From positions 1-41,657 of the forward strand of contig JAHHGV010000061.1 in assembly GCA_019359695.1 (NCBI GenBank): DNA of 41,657 nt, read 5' to 3'. This DNA comes from Brasilonema angustatum HA4187-MV1 (GTDB taxonomy: Bacteria > Cyanobacteriota > Cyanobacteriia > Cyanobacteriales > Nostocaceae). Each line of letters begins with the position of its first letter. The first letter of the stretch is position 1. Positions 34,051-41,657 of this stretch are shown one piece after another. Below the pieces are notes generated by a model. It ran no database searches. It worked only from the letters and a program-made list of their open reading frames with translations, and had not been told where the DNA came from. The position numbers were made by a program, and so were the translations under genes.

Positions 34051-35841
34051 CTAGTTTTCTGTAACTTTGATTTCATGAATGTTCCAGAATGGCCCGCCAA
34101 GAGCAGAGTATTTGATACCTTGGAAGCGATCGCGCACCGCCGCCAATGAATAGACATTAACCAGGTAAATAAATGGTAGATATTCCTGGGAAATCTGTTG
34201 AGTTTTGGCATAAATCGCTTTCACTTTAGCTTCGTCAAACTCTTGTGTAGCTTGGATATAAAGCTTCCCAATTTCTGCTTCCCAAGGAGCCACCTCCCAA
34301 CCTTGAATGGGCTTTTGTCCTGGTTGGGGTTTCTGATTAAACATATGTAATCCGCCTTTAGGTGCCCAAATATTGGCACCATCATTTGGTTCTAGCCCGC
34401 CAGTGAGTCCCATCAGAGCAGCTTCCCAGTCCAAGGTGTTAGAAGTTTTGTCGGTGAAAGCACTCCATGCCAATGGGGTAAAATCAACTTGAATACCGAT
34501 TTTGCTTAAGTCTTGTTTAATTTGCGATCCGAGTGCCTCACGGATTTTATTTCCTGCATTGGTGACCAAAGTGAAGCGGACGCGGTTCCCTTCAGAATCA
34601 AGTAGCTGACCTCTGTCGGTATACTTAAATCCTGCTTTCAGTAGCAGTTCCTTCGCCTTTTTTGGATTGTAGTTATAAACTTTCAGCCCTTCTTTCGCCG
34701 AAAGGTAATAGGGACTTTGCACGGAAATTGGAGAATTTTGCACTTCTCCCAAACCACGAAAAGTATTGTTAATCATCGTTTGGCGATCAATTGCATAAGC
34801 TATAGCCTGCCGAAATTCTACAGTATTGAACCAACGCGACTTTACTGGATTGACCAACGGCTTGCCGTTCCTTTTACCTTTATTTAGATTGAACCAAACA
34901 AAATTAGTACCAGCGGCTGGGCCACCATTGTAAATTGTGAATTTACCTTGTTTTTCTTGCCGCTTTAGCAAAGAAAAGAATTCTGGCGACACTCCTACAG
35001 AATCCAATCCTCCAGAACGAAATTGCACCAAGGAAGTATCTGTCGATTCCACAATTTGCCAAATCATGCGTTCAATATAAGGCTGGGCATTACCTTTATC
35101 ATCCTTACGCCAATAGTAGGGGTTGCGTCGAAGCACCACACGTTGACTGGTTTCATAACGCTCTAGCTTATAAGGACCATTGACAATAATTTGGTCTGGA
35201 GGAGTATCAATGCGCCACTTTGATAAAAAAGTCGGTTTTCCCTCTGCATTTTTCGCTTTTACTGATTCTTGCAACGCATGGGCAGGCAAAATTGGATAAC
35301 CTGTATTCGGCAGGAAAGGTCTAAAGGGTTCCGGTACGCTAAACTCAACGCGACGTTCATCTACTTTTCGCACAGTAGGTAGCTTACCACTTTCACCTAT
35401 CCTCAAGGTGTCTCTGACATCCGTGGGAATCGCTTCATTGAGGTAAATATCGTTATAGGTAAAGACCACATCATCTACTGTGAGTGGCTGACCATCAGAC
35501 CATTTCAAACCCTCACGCAGGGTAAAAACAATCCGTAGTTTGTCATCAGAAATTTGCCAAGATTCGGCTAGGGCTGGCTCGATTTTACCAGTGATTGAAT
35601 TTTGGGTGATTAGCCCCTCAAAAGTTAATCCAAGAAGGGTTGCTGTTGATGCATCTTGATTGAGTGGGAAGTTAAAGGTTTGCGGATCACTGAGCATGCT
35701 GCGTACCAATTGCGGTACTTGAGCCGCTTGGCTTTTAAACTGACTGGGATTGCAGCCATTGAGGGCTAGTACTACGAATAGACCTAATGAGGCGAAAATC
35801 CAAGCACGTTGGAAAAGTTGTTTAAAAATGCCGGAATTCAT
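34051..35841 (-). CDS. family 5 ABC substrate-binding lipoprotein, second tandem copy
   Basis: 596 residues. Signal peptide ends LVVVLALNGC-like (LALNGC-NPSQFKSQAAQ), giving a lipid-modified Cys near residue 30. Core strings match its two neighbours: DPQTFNFPLNQD, GKIEPALAESWQISDDKLRI, LREGLKWSDGQPLTVDDVVF, SRWFNTVEFRQAIAYAIDR and GGPFWNIHEIKVTEN at the end. It starts at ATG 35841, four bases before the stop of the next gene upstream, so the two are coupled. Ligand not known; sequence variation between copies suggests different ligand preferences. Confidence 0.9.
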   Translation of the reverse strand: MNSGIFKQLFQRAWIFASLGLFVVLALNGCNPSQFKSQAAQVPQLVRSMLSDPQTFNFPLNQDASTATLLGLTFEGLITQNSITGKIEPALAESWQISDDKLRIVFTLREGLKWSDGQPLTVDDVVFTYNDIYLNEAIPTDVRDTLRIGESGKLPTVRKVDERRVEFSVPEPFRPFLPNTGYPILPAHALQESVKAKNAEGKPTFLSKWRIDTPPDQIIVNGPYKLERYETSQRVVLRRNPYYWRKDDKGNAQPYIERMIWQIVESTDTSLVQFRSGGLDSVGVSPEFFSLLKRQEKQGKFTIYNGGPAAGTNFVWFNLNKGKRNGKPLVNPVKSRWFNTVEFRQAIAYAIDRQTMINNTFRGLGEVQNSPISVQSPYYLSAKEGLKVYNYNPKKAKELLLKAGFKYTDRGQLLDSEGNRVRFTLVTNAGNKIREALGSQIKQDLSKIGIQVDFTPLAWSAFTDKTSNTLDWEAALMGLTGGLEPNDGANIWAPKGGLHMFNQKPQPGQKPIQGWEVAPWEAEIGKLYIQATQEFDEAKVKAIYAKTQQISQEYLPFIYLVNVYSLAAVRDRFQGIKYSALGGPFWNIHEIKVTEN

Positions 35842-35844
35842 ATA

Positions 35845-37644
35845 CTACTTTTTGTCTACTTCTTTCAACTCGTATATATTCCAAGCGTATCCTCTAGGAG
35901 AGGTCAAAACGGCAGAGTATTTTACGCCTTGAATAGTATTGCGTACCGCAACTAAAGCCAGCGTATTAACCAAGTGAACAAAAGGTACATATTCTTGTGC
36001 CAAACGTTGTGTTTCATTATAAATAGCTTTACGCTTCGCTTCATCAAATTCTCTTGCTCCTGCAATGAAGAGGTCTTCAATCTTCTTTTCCCAATCGGAA
36101 GCTTCCCAACCTTCTATAGGGGGTTGTCCTTTTTGGGGTTTCTGATTGAAAACGTGGAAGCTACCTTCTACAGTCCAAACGTTGTAACCATCATGTGGCT
36201 CAATACTGCCACTCATCCCTCCTAAATAACTCTCCCAGTCAAGGGTGTTAGAAATTTTGTCTCCCTGGACACTGAAGTCAACATATTGTAAATCAACTGT
36301 AATACCTATCTTGCTCAAATTCTGCTTGATCATAGGTGGGACTGAGGGTCTATTACTAGCAGGCGCTAACATTGTGTAGCGCACTTGATGACCATCGCTA
36401 TCCAGTAACTGACCTTTGCTATCGTATTTAAATCCTGCTCCTAGTAAAAGTTGCTTAGCTTTTTCAGGATTGTACTCATAAGCTTTGAGACCTTGTTTGG
36501 GAGACAAGTAGTATGGACTGGGAGCAAAAACTGGTGAATCTTGGGTTTCACCCAATCCCCGCAGTTGGTTGTTAATTATGGTTCGACGATCAATAGCGTA
36601 AGCAACAGCTTGTCTAAAAGCAACGTTGTTAAACCAACGGGACTTAATCGGATCGACAAGAGGTTTGCCGTTGCGACGACCTTTGTTAAGGTTAAAAGCA
36701 ATGAAACTTGTGCCAGTGTCAGGTCCTGCATTTTGGATGCTAAAGTTACCCCGTTTTTCTTCACGCTTGAGCAATTGGAAGGTTCCAGGACCAACTTCGA
36801 GTATATCTAAGCCTCCAGAACGAAACTGCATTAAACTAGTGTCGCCATTTTCTACGATTTGCCAGACAACACGCTCAATATATGGCTGCTGATTACCTTG
36901 TGCATCCTTACGCCAGTAGTATGGGTTACGCCGAAATACCAATCGTTGACTGGGTGCGTAGGTCTCAAGAGTATAAGGTCCATTCACAATTATTTTCTTG
37001 GGGTCTGTGTCTATTCCCCAAGTGGAGAAAAACACTGGTCTACCGTCGGCTCGATTGGTTTCTACTGCTTGGCGTAAGGCGTGTTCTGGTAAAATTGCTA
37101 GTTCTGCTGCAACTAATGCCAGAAAGGGTACATAGGGTTCTGGCATGACAAATTCTACTCGACGGTTGTCGAGTTTGCGGACTTTGGGAAAAGCCTTACT
37201 GATACCAATGCGGAGATTATCCTGAGAGTAGGTGGGAATGCGCTTGTTCATATAGATGTCGTTGAACGAGAAAACAACATCATCAGCTGTTAATGGCTTG
37301 CCATCCGACCACTTCAATCCCTCACGTAAGGTAAAGACATATCGCAGCTTATCCTCGGAAATTTCCCAAGACTGGGCTAAAGCAGGCTCAATCTTTTTCG
37401 TGACTCCGTTTAAAGCAGCTAAAGGCTCATAGGTAAAATTAAAGATATTGGGAGTCGTTTGGTTGAGAGCCGCGTTAAAGGTTTGAGGATTACTCCCAGT
37501 AGCGATAACCAGCTGTGGAACTTGTGCGGCTTGGGTTTTAAACTGACTAGGATTGCAGCCATTGAGGGCTACTACTACCAAAAGACCCAGTAAAGCGACA
37601 ATCCAACTACGTTGGAAAAGTTGTTTAAAAATACTAAACTTCAT
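35845..37644 (-). CDS. family 5 ABC substrate-binding lipoprotein, first complete tandem copy
   Basis: 599 residues. Lipobox ALNGC-NPSQFKTQAAQ (Cys near 30). Features shared with the other copies include TFNAALNQTTPNIFN, KIEPALAQSWEISEDKLRY, LREGLKWSDGKPLTADDV and SRWFNNVAFRQAVAYAIDR; the end is GYAWNIYELKEVDKK. It lacks a permease partner. Its upstream neighbour, six bases before the ATG, is the relic of a fourth copy. First intact gene of the array, so the promoter probably lies upstream of, or within, that relic. Confidence 0.9.
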   Translation of the reverse strand: MKFSIFKQLFQRSWIVALLGLLVVVALNGCNPSQFKTQAAQVPQLVIATGSNPQTFNAALNQTTPNIFNFTYEPLAALNGVTKKIEPALAQSWEISEDKLRYVFTLREGLKWSDGKPLTADDVVFSFNDIYMNKRIPTYSQDNLRIGISKAFPKVRKLDNRRVEFVMPEPYVPFLALVAAELAILPEHALRQAVETNRADGRPVFFSTWGIDTDPKKIIVNGPYTLETYAPSQRLVFRRNPYYWRKDAQGNQQPYIERVVWQIVENGDTSLMQFRSGGLDILEVGPGTFQLLKREEKRGNFSIQNAGPDTGTSFIAFNLNKGRRNGKPLVDPIKSRWFNNVAFRQAVAYAIDRRTIINNQLRGLGETQDSPVFAPSPYYLSPKQGLKAYEYNPEKAKQLLLGAGFKYDSKGQLLDSDGHQVRYTMLAPASNRPSVPPMIKQNLSKIGITVDLQYVDFSVQGDKISNTLDWESYLGGMSGSIEPHDGYNVWTVEGSFHVFNQKPQKGQPPIEGWEASDWEKKIEDLFIAGAREFDEAKRKAIYNETQRLAQEYVPFVHLVNTLALVAVRNTIQGVKYSAVLTSPRGYAWNIYELKEVDKK

Positions 37645-37650
37645 AAATCT

Positions 37651-37853
37651 TAATGACTACTGTTACTTAATTTAGTAGTCCTTTCTAGGACTTTTAGTTC
37701 GTGAAGATTCCAGAGCAAGCCGTCTAAAATCGATATTCGGATACTGCTGCTTGGATTCTAAAATTTGCTGGATTACAAGGTACGACAGCCCGGAGCGCTA
37801 AACAATGCAAGCAATACTACCACCAACAATTGACGCAAGATAAGATAAAACAT
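37651..37853 (-). pseudogene. fourth family 5 SBP copy reduced to its two ends
   Basis: From ATG 37853 the frame reads a signal peptide (MFYLILRQLLVVVLLALF then SAPGC) and stops. A shifted frame gives CNPANFRIQAA, the post-lipobox motif of the three intact copies (CNPANFKTQAA, CNPSQFKTQAA). A few bases later comes GLLWNLHELKV, the C-terminal motif of the family (WNIHEIKV, WNIYELK), then a stop at 37651. About 550 residues are missing between. The order and orientation match a tandem copy immediately upstream of the array. Confidence 0.75.
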
Positions 37854-37943
37854 AAAGTTGTATTTCAAATACAGTCCGAAAACTGATATTGTATCTAAAT
37901 TGAAGAATATTTTAATGCTGCTGTTGCAGTTATTTACGCCAAT

Positions 37944-37964
37944 AAAGCCTGCTTATGCAGGCTT
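37944..37964 (-). terminator. aroA terminator hairpin
   Basis: AAAGCCTGC-TTAT-GCAGGCTTT hairpin about 34 bases after the aroA stop. Read in the aroA direction the stem is followed by ATT, a short T-rich end. The same GCCTGC stem occurs inside the mobile repeat at 14252, so it may be repeat-derived. Confidence 0.6.
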
Positions 37965-37997
37965 TTACGTAAAAAAGCAAGCCACAACAGACTTTGT

Positions 37998-39350
37998 TTA
38001 GCTATCGCCACAAACTTGTTGCAGTGTGGAAAAAAATTCTGGGTAAGATACCGCTGCTGCTTCTGCACGCTGGATAATCGTTTGACCAGAAGCTTTGAGA
38101 GATGCGATCGCCAAACTCATCGCAATCCGGTGATCTGTATGACTATCAACCTCAGCACCCGATAGAAAGGTTCCGCCAGTAATTTCCATACCATCAGGTA
38201 ATTCTGTTACCTTTGCCCCCATTTTGTTGAGTTGCTGTGCTGTGACAGCAATGCGATCGCTCTCTTTGACCCTTAACTCAGCAGCGTCTTGAATGATTGT
38301 TGTTCCTTCAGCAAAAACCGCCGCCACTGCCAAAATTGGTATTTCATCAATCAACCTAGGGATAATATCACCAGAGATAGTGCAACTTTTCAAACGACTG
38401 GAACGCACTCGTAAATCAGCGACTGGTTCCCCAGCCACCTCCCGCTGATTTTCTTGTTGGATATCTGCCCCCATCATCGCCAAGGCTTCTAAAATGCCTG
38501 TGCGGGTTGGATTTACTCCAACATTTTCAATAACCAGTTCAGAATCTGGTACAATTGCCCCAGCGACTAACCAAAAAGCTGCGGAACTTATATCGCCTGG
38601 AACAATCACTGTTTGCCCGTAAAGTTGAGTAGGCCCAGTGATTGTCACACTGTTCGTTTGGTGGTCTGTAACTAAATTTGCCCCAAATGCCCGTAGCATG
38701 CGTTCGCTGTGATCGCGTGAAAGTGATGGTTCTGTGACAATCGTTTTTCCCTCTGTCGTCAAACCTGCAAGGAGAATGCAAGATTTTACTTGGGCAGAGG
38801 CGATGGGGGAATTGTAGTGAATAGGTTTGAGGGACTTTCCTTGAACTGCTAAGGGTGCAAGTGTATTACCTTTTCGTCCCCAAATTTGAGATCCCATTTC
38901 TTGTAATGGTTTGATAACACGGGACATGGGACGCGATCGCAAGGAACTATCACCTGTCACGGTAAAAAAGCGCCCAGCATGAGATGCCAAAAGTCCTAGC
39001 ATCAGGCGTATCGTTGTTCCAGAGTTACCAGCATCTAAGACATCAACTGGTTCTTGTAAGTTTCCTAAACCGATGCCTTTAACCCGCACCAATTCCGTAT
39101 TCAACTCCGAAATTTCTGCCCCCATAGCTTGGAAACAGCTAGCTGTGCTACGGGGATCTTCTCCCAAAAGTAGACCGGAAATCTGGGTTTCGCCTTCGGC
39201 TATTGCGCCCAGCATCAAAGCTCTATGGGAGATAGATTTATCACCTGGAACACGGATGCGACCTTGTAGAGATAGAGAAGCAGCAGGCTCAATAATTAAG
39301 TTTTGAGAAGCGTTCTCCCTCTTTTCTACGGTTATAACAGAAGCTGACAT
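37998..39350 (-). CDS. aroA: 3-phosphoshikimate 1-carboxyvinyltransferase (EPSP synthase)
   Basis: Joins shikimate 3-phosphate and phosphoenolpyruvate in the shikimate pathway. 450 residues. Visible: [18 protein letters not shown] (PEP/S3P-binding Lys, about 32-49), [18 protein letters not shown] (about 102), [45 protein letters not shown] and [24 protein letters not shown] is typical of class II-like enzymes. The N-terminal 20 residues before AASLSLQGR are variable. Single gene with a hairpin after it; divergent from the hypothetical gene at 39366. Confidence 0.96.
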   Translation of the reverse strand: MSASVITVEKRENASQNLIIEPAASLSLQGRIRVPGDKSISHRALMLGAIAEGETQISGLLLGEDPRSTASCFQAMGAEISELNTELVRVKGIGLGNLQEPVDVLDAGNSGTTIRLMLGLLASHAGRFFTVTGDSSLRSRPMSRVIKPLQEMGSQIWGRKGNTLAPLAVQGKSLKPIHYNSPIASAQVKSCILLAGLTTEGKTIVTEPSLSRDHSERMLRAFGANLVTDHQTNSVTITGPTQLYGQTVIVPGDISSAAFWLVAGAIVPDSELVIENVGVNPTRTGILEALAMMGADIQQENQREVAGEPVADLRVRSSRLKSCTISGDIIPRLIDEIPILAVAAVFAEGTTIIQDAAELRVKESDRIAVTAQQLNKMGAKVTELPDGMEITGGTFLSGAEVDSHTDHRIAMSLAIASLKASGQTIIQRAEAAAVSYPEFFSTLQQVCGDS

Positions 39351-39365
39351 TAAGATAAACTGGCG

Positions 39366-39992
39366 TTGACTGCGCTAGTATCGTATCGCTTTCTTTGCTC
39401 CTCCTGCTCTACTAATCTTTATCAATTTCTTCTTGTAACTCATCTCATTGATTGGCTTTCTGCCCTTATCGCTGCCATGCTTACTCACCATCGCAAGCCC
39501 GTGTACCTATCACTTATTTCCACAGATCTACCAGTTTGGTCTGTTGTGGAAACTGCCGCGACACTCTACCAAAAAGATCGCGACAGATTCCACCTACTTT
39601 TGTCAGCACCACCTGTAAAAGACTCTCAAAACGTAGACGACTCTCTGCTGACAGACAACACACTTTGCCAAGAACAAAGTAGCACTCAAGTCCCTAGTGG
39701 TCCGCGAGTACTATGGCTGGAGATTTCCCCTTACAGAGTGACTATGACTATGCAAGGAAATGGTCAGTTAAGTTATCGTCACTTTTGGGAACAGGGAGTT
39801 TACGGCATTACTCGCTATTGGTTACCTGTTGAATCATTACAACCTAGCGAACCCATTCGTTTACGAAATTTCACCCGCAGCCTAACACTCGACGGACACC
39901 CCTTACCAAAGCATCTACGAGTGGAGTACGAATTGTGGGCAGGAAAAATTCAACTAGGATCTTACGTCCTTAGTTTAGAAATAAAACAGTAA
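39366..39992 (+). CDS. conserved hypothetical protein, function unknown
   Basis: 208 residues in the longest form; I do not recognise the family. TTG at 39366 is weakly supported, and ATG at 39477 (giving 171 residues, [13 protein letters not shown]) is a good alternative. Recognisable parts are a moderately hydrophobic head, a central polar stretch ([13 protein letters not shown]), and a well-structured-looking C-terminal half ([53 protein letters not shown]), mostly beta-strand-like. No catalytic motif visible. Divergent from aroA and followed by a strong terminator. Confidence 0.65.
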   Translation: MTALVSYRFLCSSCSTNLYQFLLVTHLIDWLSALIAAMLTHHRKPVYLSLISTDLPVWSVVETAATLYQKDRDRFHLLLSAPPVKDSQNVDDSLLTDNTLCQEQSSTQVPSGPRVLWLEISPYRVTMTMQGNGQLSYRHFWEQGVYGITRYWLPVESLQPSEPIRLRNFTRSLTLDGHPLPKHLRVEYELWAGKIQLGSYVLSLEIKQ

Positions 39993-40003
39993 AGGTAAAT
40001 AAT

Positions 40004-40050
40004 AAAAATCCTCCTTTGCAATTATTTCTCCTTTGTTAAGGAGGATTTTT
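40004..40050 (+). terminator. intrinsic terminator after the hypothetical gene
   Basis: AAAAATCCTCCTT pairs with AAGGAGGATTTTT across a 21-base loop, ending in a T run; classic bidirectional terminator. Confidence 0.8.
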
Positions 40051-40089
40051 ATCAGTTATCAATTATCAATTATCAGTTATCAGTTATTA
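40051..40089. repeat. STRR: ATCAGTT/ATCAATT heptamers
   Basis: Five to six tandem units directly after the terminator; same unit as near 22704. Confidence 0.85.
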
Positions 40090-40124
40090 CTGTTCACTGT
40101 TCTGTGTGAGGCTGTAAGTGTTCT

Positions 40125-40706
40125 TTAACCAAAATAACTAGGTTCATTTCCAGGTTTCCACTTAATATTACAACCAATACTGGGTATTTGGTTGGCTGTA
40201 ACTCGTTGACCTGACAATACCGCGTCAATAGCTGCGCGTAGATCTCTACCTGTTACAGGTTTGCCATTACCAGGGCGACTATCATCTAATTGTCCTCGAT
40301 AAACAAGTTGACGCCTGTCATCAAAGAGAAAGAAATCTGGTGTGCAAGCTGCTGTGTAAGCTTTTGCAGTTTTTTGGCTTTCGTCGTAACAAAAAGGAAA
40401 TTTAAAATCAAGTTCTATCGCCATTGCCCTTAAAAATTCTGGATCATCATCTCGATAATTGTTGACATCATTGCTGCTGATGGCAACAATTCCTAAACCA
40501 TTATGAACGTAATCTTTTCCCAACTGCGCCAATTCGACCTTCACGTGCCTTACAAACGGGCAATGCTGACAAATAAACATCACAAGTAAAGCTTGTTTAT
40601 CAGCAAAAGTCGAAAGCGAAATCGTTTCTTGATGTACCACATCCGATAGATGAAAATCTGGCGCTTTAGTACCTAGGGGTAACATTGTTGAAGCAGTTAA
40701 AGCCAT
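40125..40706 (-). CDS. thioredoxin-like (peroxiredoxin-like) family protein
   Basis: 193 residues of the thioredoxin fold, AhpC/TSA-like. A redox motif FICQHCPFVRH lies near residues 44-54, the cis-proline region with CTPDFFLFDD near 119, and YRGQLDDSRPGNG follows, as in the peroxiredoxin-like (PRX_like1) group. It probably acts as a cytoplasmic thiol oxidoreductase; partner and substrate unknown. Start ATG 40706. Alone on its strand, next gene 138 bases away. Confidence 0.85.
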   Translation of the reverse strand: MALTASTMLPLGTKAPDFHLSDVVHQETISLSTFADKQALLVMFICQHCPFVRHVKVELAQLGKDYVHNGLGIVAISSNDVNNYRDDDPEFLRAMAIELDFKFPFCYDESQKTAKAYTAACTPDFFLFDDRRQLVYRGQLDDSRPGNGKPVTGRDLRAAIDAVLSGQRVTANQIPSIGCNIKWKPGNEPSYFG

Positions 40707-40844
40707 AATCCTAATATATTTTTCCGCAAGACTGAATCATATCGATTTCAATATACCAATTGTTTGTAATTAATAAAACCTTTTCACAGATGATAGTTTC
40801 TGTGTATTGTTAATATATTTTGATTTAAGAAACATTTTTTCAAG

Positions 40845-41291
40845 TTAACGGAAATGACGTGACTGTGGTTGATTTTGAAGCCTATATGGGGAACGAGGCG
40901 CATTACTTCGCAAAAGGAGCAAAGGAATACTGAGAATTCCAAAAATAATGACTACTCCAGCCATTACCCAAACAGTAAACTTACTAGGTTGATAGTTCCC
41001 TTCTTCAATTTGGGAAAAAACTTGGTTATATCGCCACACTGCTAAAAGTAAAGTAAGAATACCAAATATTACCAAACAAATACCCAAATTTTCTGAGGTG
41101 AAAAAAGGATGTGGTGCTGGTTCGTGTTGCTGTTGAGTCAGAGAGAAATTAAGCTGGCGTATAAATAGACCAAATCTAGCAATAGCAAAACCAAAGCCAA
41201 TTAGTGATATGGAAGTGCGTAGCCAAGCTAAAAATGTCCGCTCGTTTGCTTGATGCTCCCTTTGACGATCAATTTTGGGCATTTTGCTCAT
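40845..41291 (-). CDS. DUF202-family small membrane protein
   Basis: 148 residues. The DUF202 opening QANERTFLAWLRTSISLIGFGFA (first helix, about 14-36) is followed by a long periplasmic/cytoplasmic loop, a second helix (NLGICLVIFGILTLLLAVW) and a third (VWVMAGVVIIFGILSIPLL). Function of the family (YidH-like) is not established. The tail is basic and Arg/Gln/Ser-rich. Confidence 0.9.
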   Translation of the reverse strand: MSKMPKIDRQREHQANERTFLAWLRTSISLIGFGFAIARFGLFIRQLNFSLTQQQHEPAPHPFFTSENLGICLVIFGILTLLLAVWRYNQVFSQIEEGNYQPSKFTVWVMAGVVIIFGILSIPLLLLRSNAPRSPYRLQNQPQSRHFR

Positions 41292-41439
41292 AATCTACCA
41301 GTTTTTTCCTGTTTCACCCACAACAGAACACTACCGTATTATGTCCTCATAAATACTCCCTCTGACGGGTAGCTTTTACAGAGGTAGAGAAAACACAGCT
41401 GTTGGTAGAATCTGAGATCTTGCACCATTATCAATCACC

Positions 41440-41507
41440 GTAGGGTGGGCACTGCCCACAACGTAAAAATAAGGTTTTGAGCGAACTCTAGGCAGTGCCC
41501 ACCTTAC
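41440..41507. mobile_element. 68-bp MITE-like palindromic element
   Basis: The left arm GTAGGGTGGGCACTGCC (41440-41456) is the inverse of the right arm GGCAGTGCCCACCTTAC (41491-41507) with one mismatch. The loop is AT-rich. Outside it lies a weaker inverted pair (GAGATCTTGCA near 41415 with TGCAAGATGTGAG near 41532) and GCGCCCAAAGGGCGC (41543-41557). No coding capacity. Confidence 0.65.
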
Positions 41508-41637
41508 AAAAATTGCAATAACGCAACTGCTGCAAGATGTGAGCGCCCAAAGGGCGCGATTACACGCCCACAATAAATGAAAGAAACACAGTTAACAAGA
41601 GTTTTAGAGTCAATCACTTATACACTGAAAAAGTACC

Positions 41638-41657
41638 ATGACAGTAAAAGCCGTTAT
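41638..41657 (+). CDS. possible start of a gene cut by the window end
   Basis: ATG at 41638 opens MTVKAV before the sequence ends. No family can be assigned and no clear ribosome binding site is seen. Confidence 0.25.

Noticed and set aside
39452-39682. 76-residue ORF overlapping the hypothetical gene
   Set aside because: Shadow frame with no features of its own.

Overview
The window looks like chromosome from a filamentous, probably heterocyst-forming (Nostocales) cyanobacterium. The evidence is a CpcS-type phycobiliprotein lyase, a paired Flv1/Flv3 diflavin system, the UrtABCDE urea transporter, repeated HIP1 octamers (GCGATCGC, for example at 5718, 25331 and 25360), and many heptanucleotide tandem repeats (STRR) between genes. 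No rRNA, tRNA, CRISPR array or complete transposase was recognised.

Left part (1-5700): a degenerate edge, then a plus-strand cluster of small membrane metal-efflux-like proteins (YtaF/MntP-like, TerC-like, two CadD-like, one of them truncated) around a collapsed SPFH gene. A frameshifted nucleosidase pseudogene and two hairpin-forming mobile repeats follow. From 5868 a small ribbon-helix-helix gene and methionine aminopeptidase diverge from a region carrying a row of TAGC-N4-GCTA palindromes. A minus-strand RND efflux operon (adaptor then HAE1 pump) spans 7110-11776; the pump carries an in-frame simple-repeat insertion.

Middle (11777-24465): an intergenic stretch with a strongly structured RNA-like sequence, cpcS, and an Uma2 gene. 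Next comes a mosaic of duplicated ends of cpcS, uma2 and flv3, one copy of which is interrupted by a 113-bp mobile repeat whose empty site is preserved about 1.1 kb away. The complete urtABCDE operon and the flv3-hydrolase-flv1 cluster follow, all on the minus strand.

Right part (24634-41657): mainly housekeeping genes (coaX, nudix, argH, larB, aroA, a small conserved basic protein, a thioredoxin-like protein, a DUF202 protein). Between them are an apparently intact DUF1778-GNAT toxin-antitoxin pair, a decayed UPF0175-PIN pair, and three tandem family 5 solute-binding lipoproteins with no permease or ATPase nearby. Immediately upstream is a relic of a fourth copy reduced to its two ends.

Combined picture: nitrogen acquisition (Urt), photoprotective oxygen reduction (Flv1/Flv3) and envelope transport genes lie in a chromosome remodelled by short repeats, small non-autonomous elements and local duplication and deletion. 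The best leads for something new are the structured element at 12104-12222, the palindrome array at 6106-6152, the filled/empty site pair at 14252 and the expanding and collapsing SBP array. All function calls come from reading the sequence; no searches were run.
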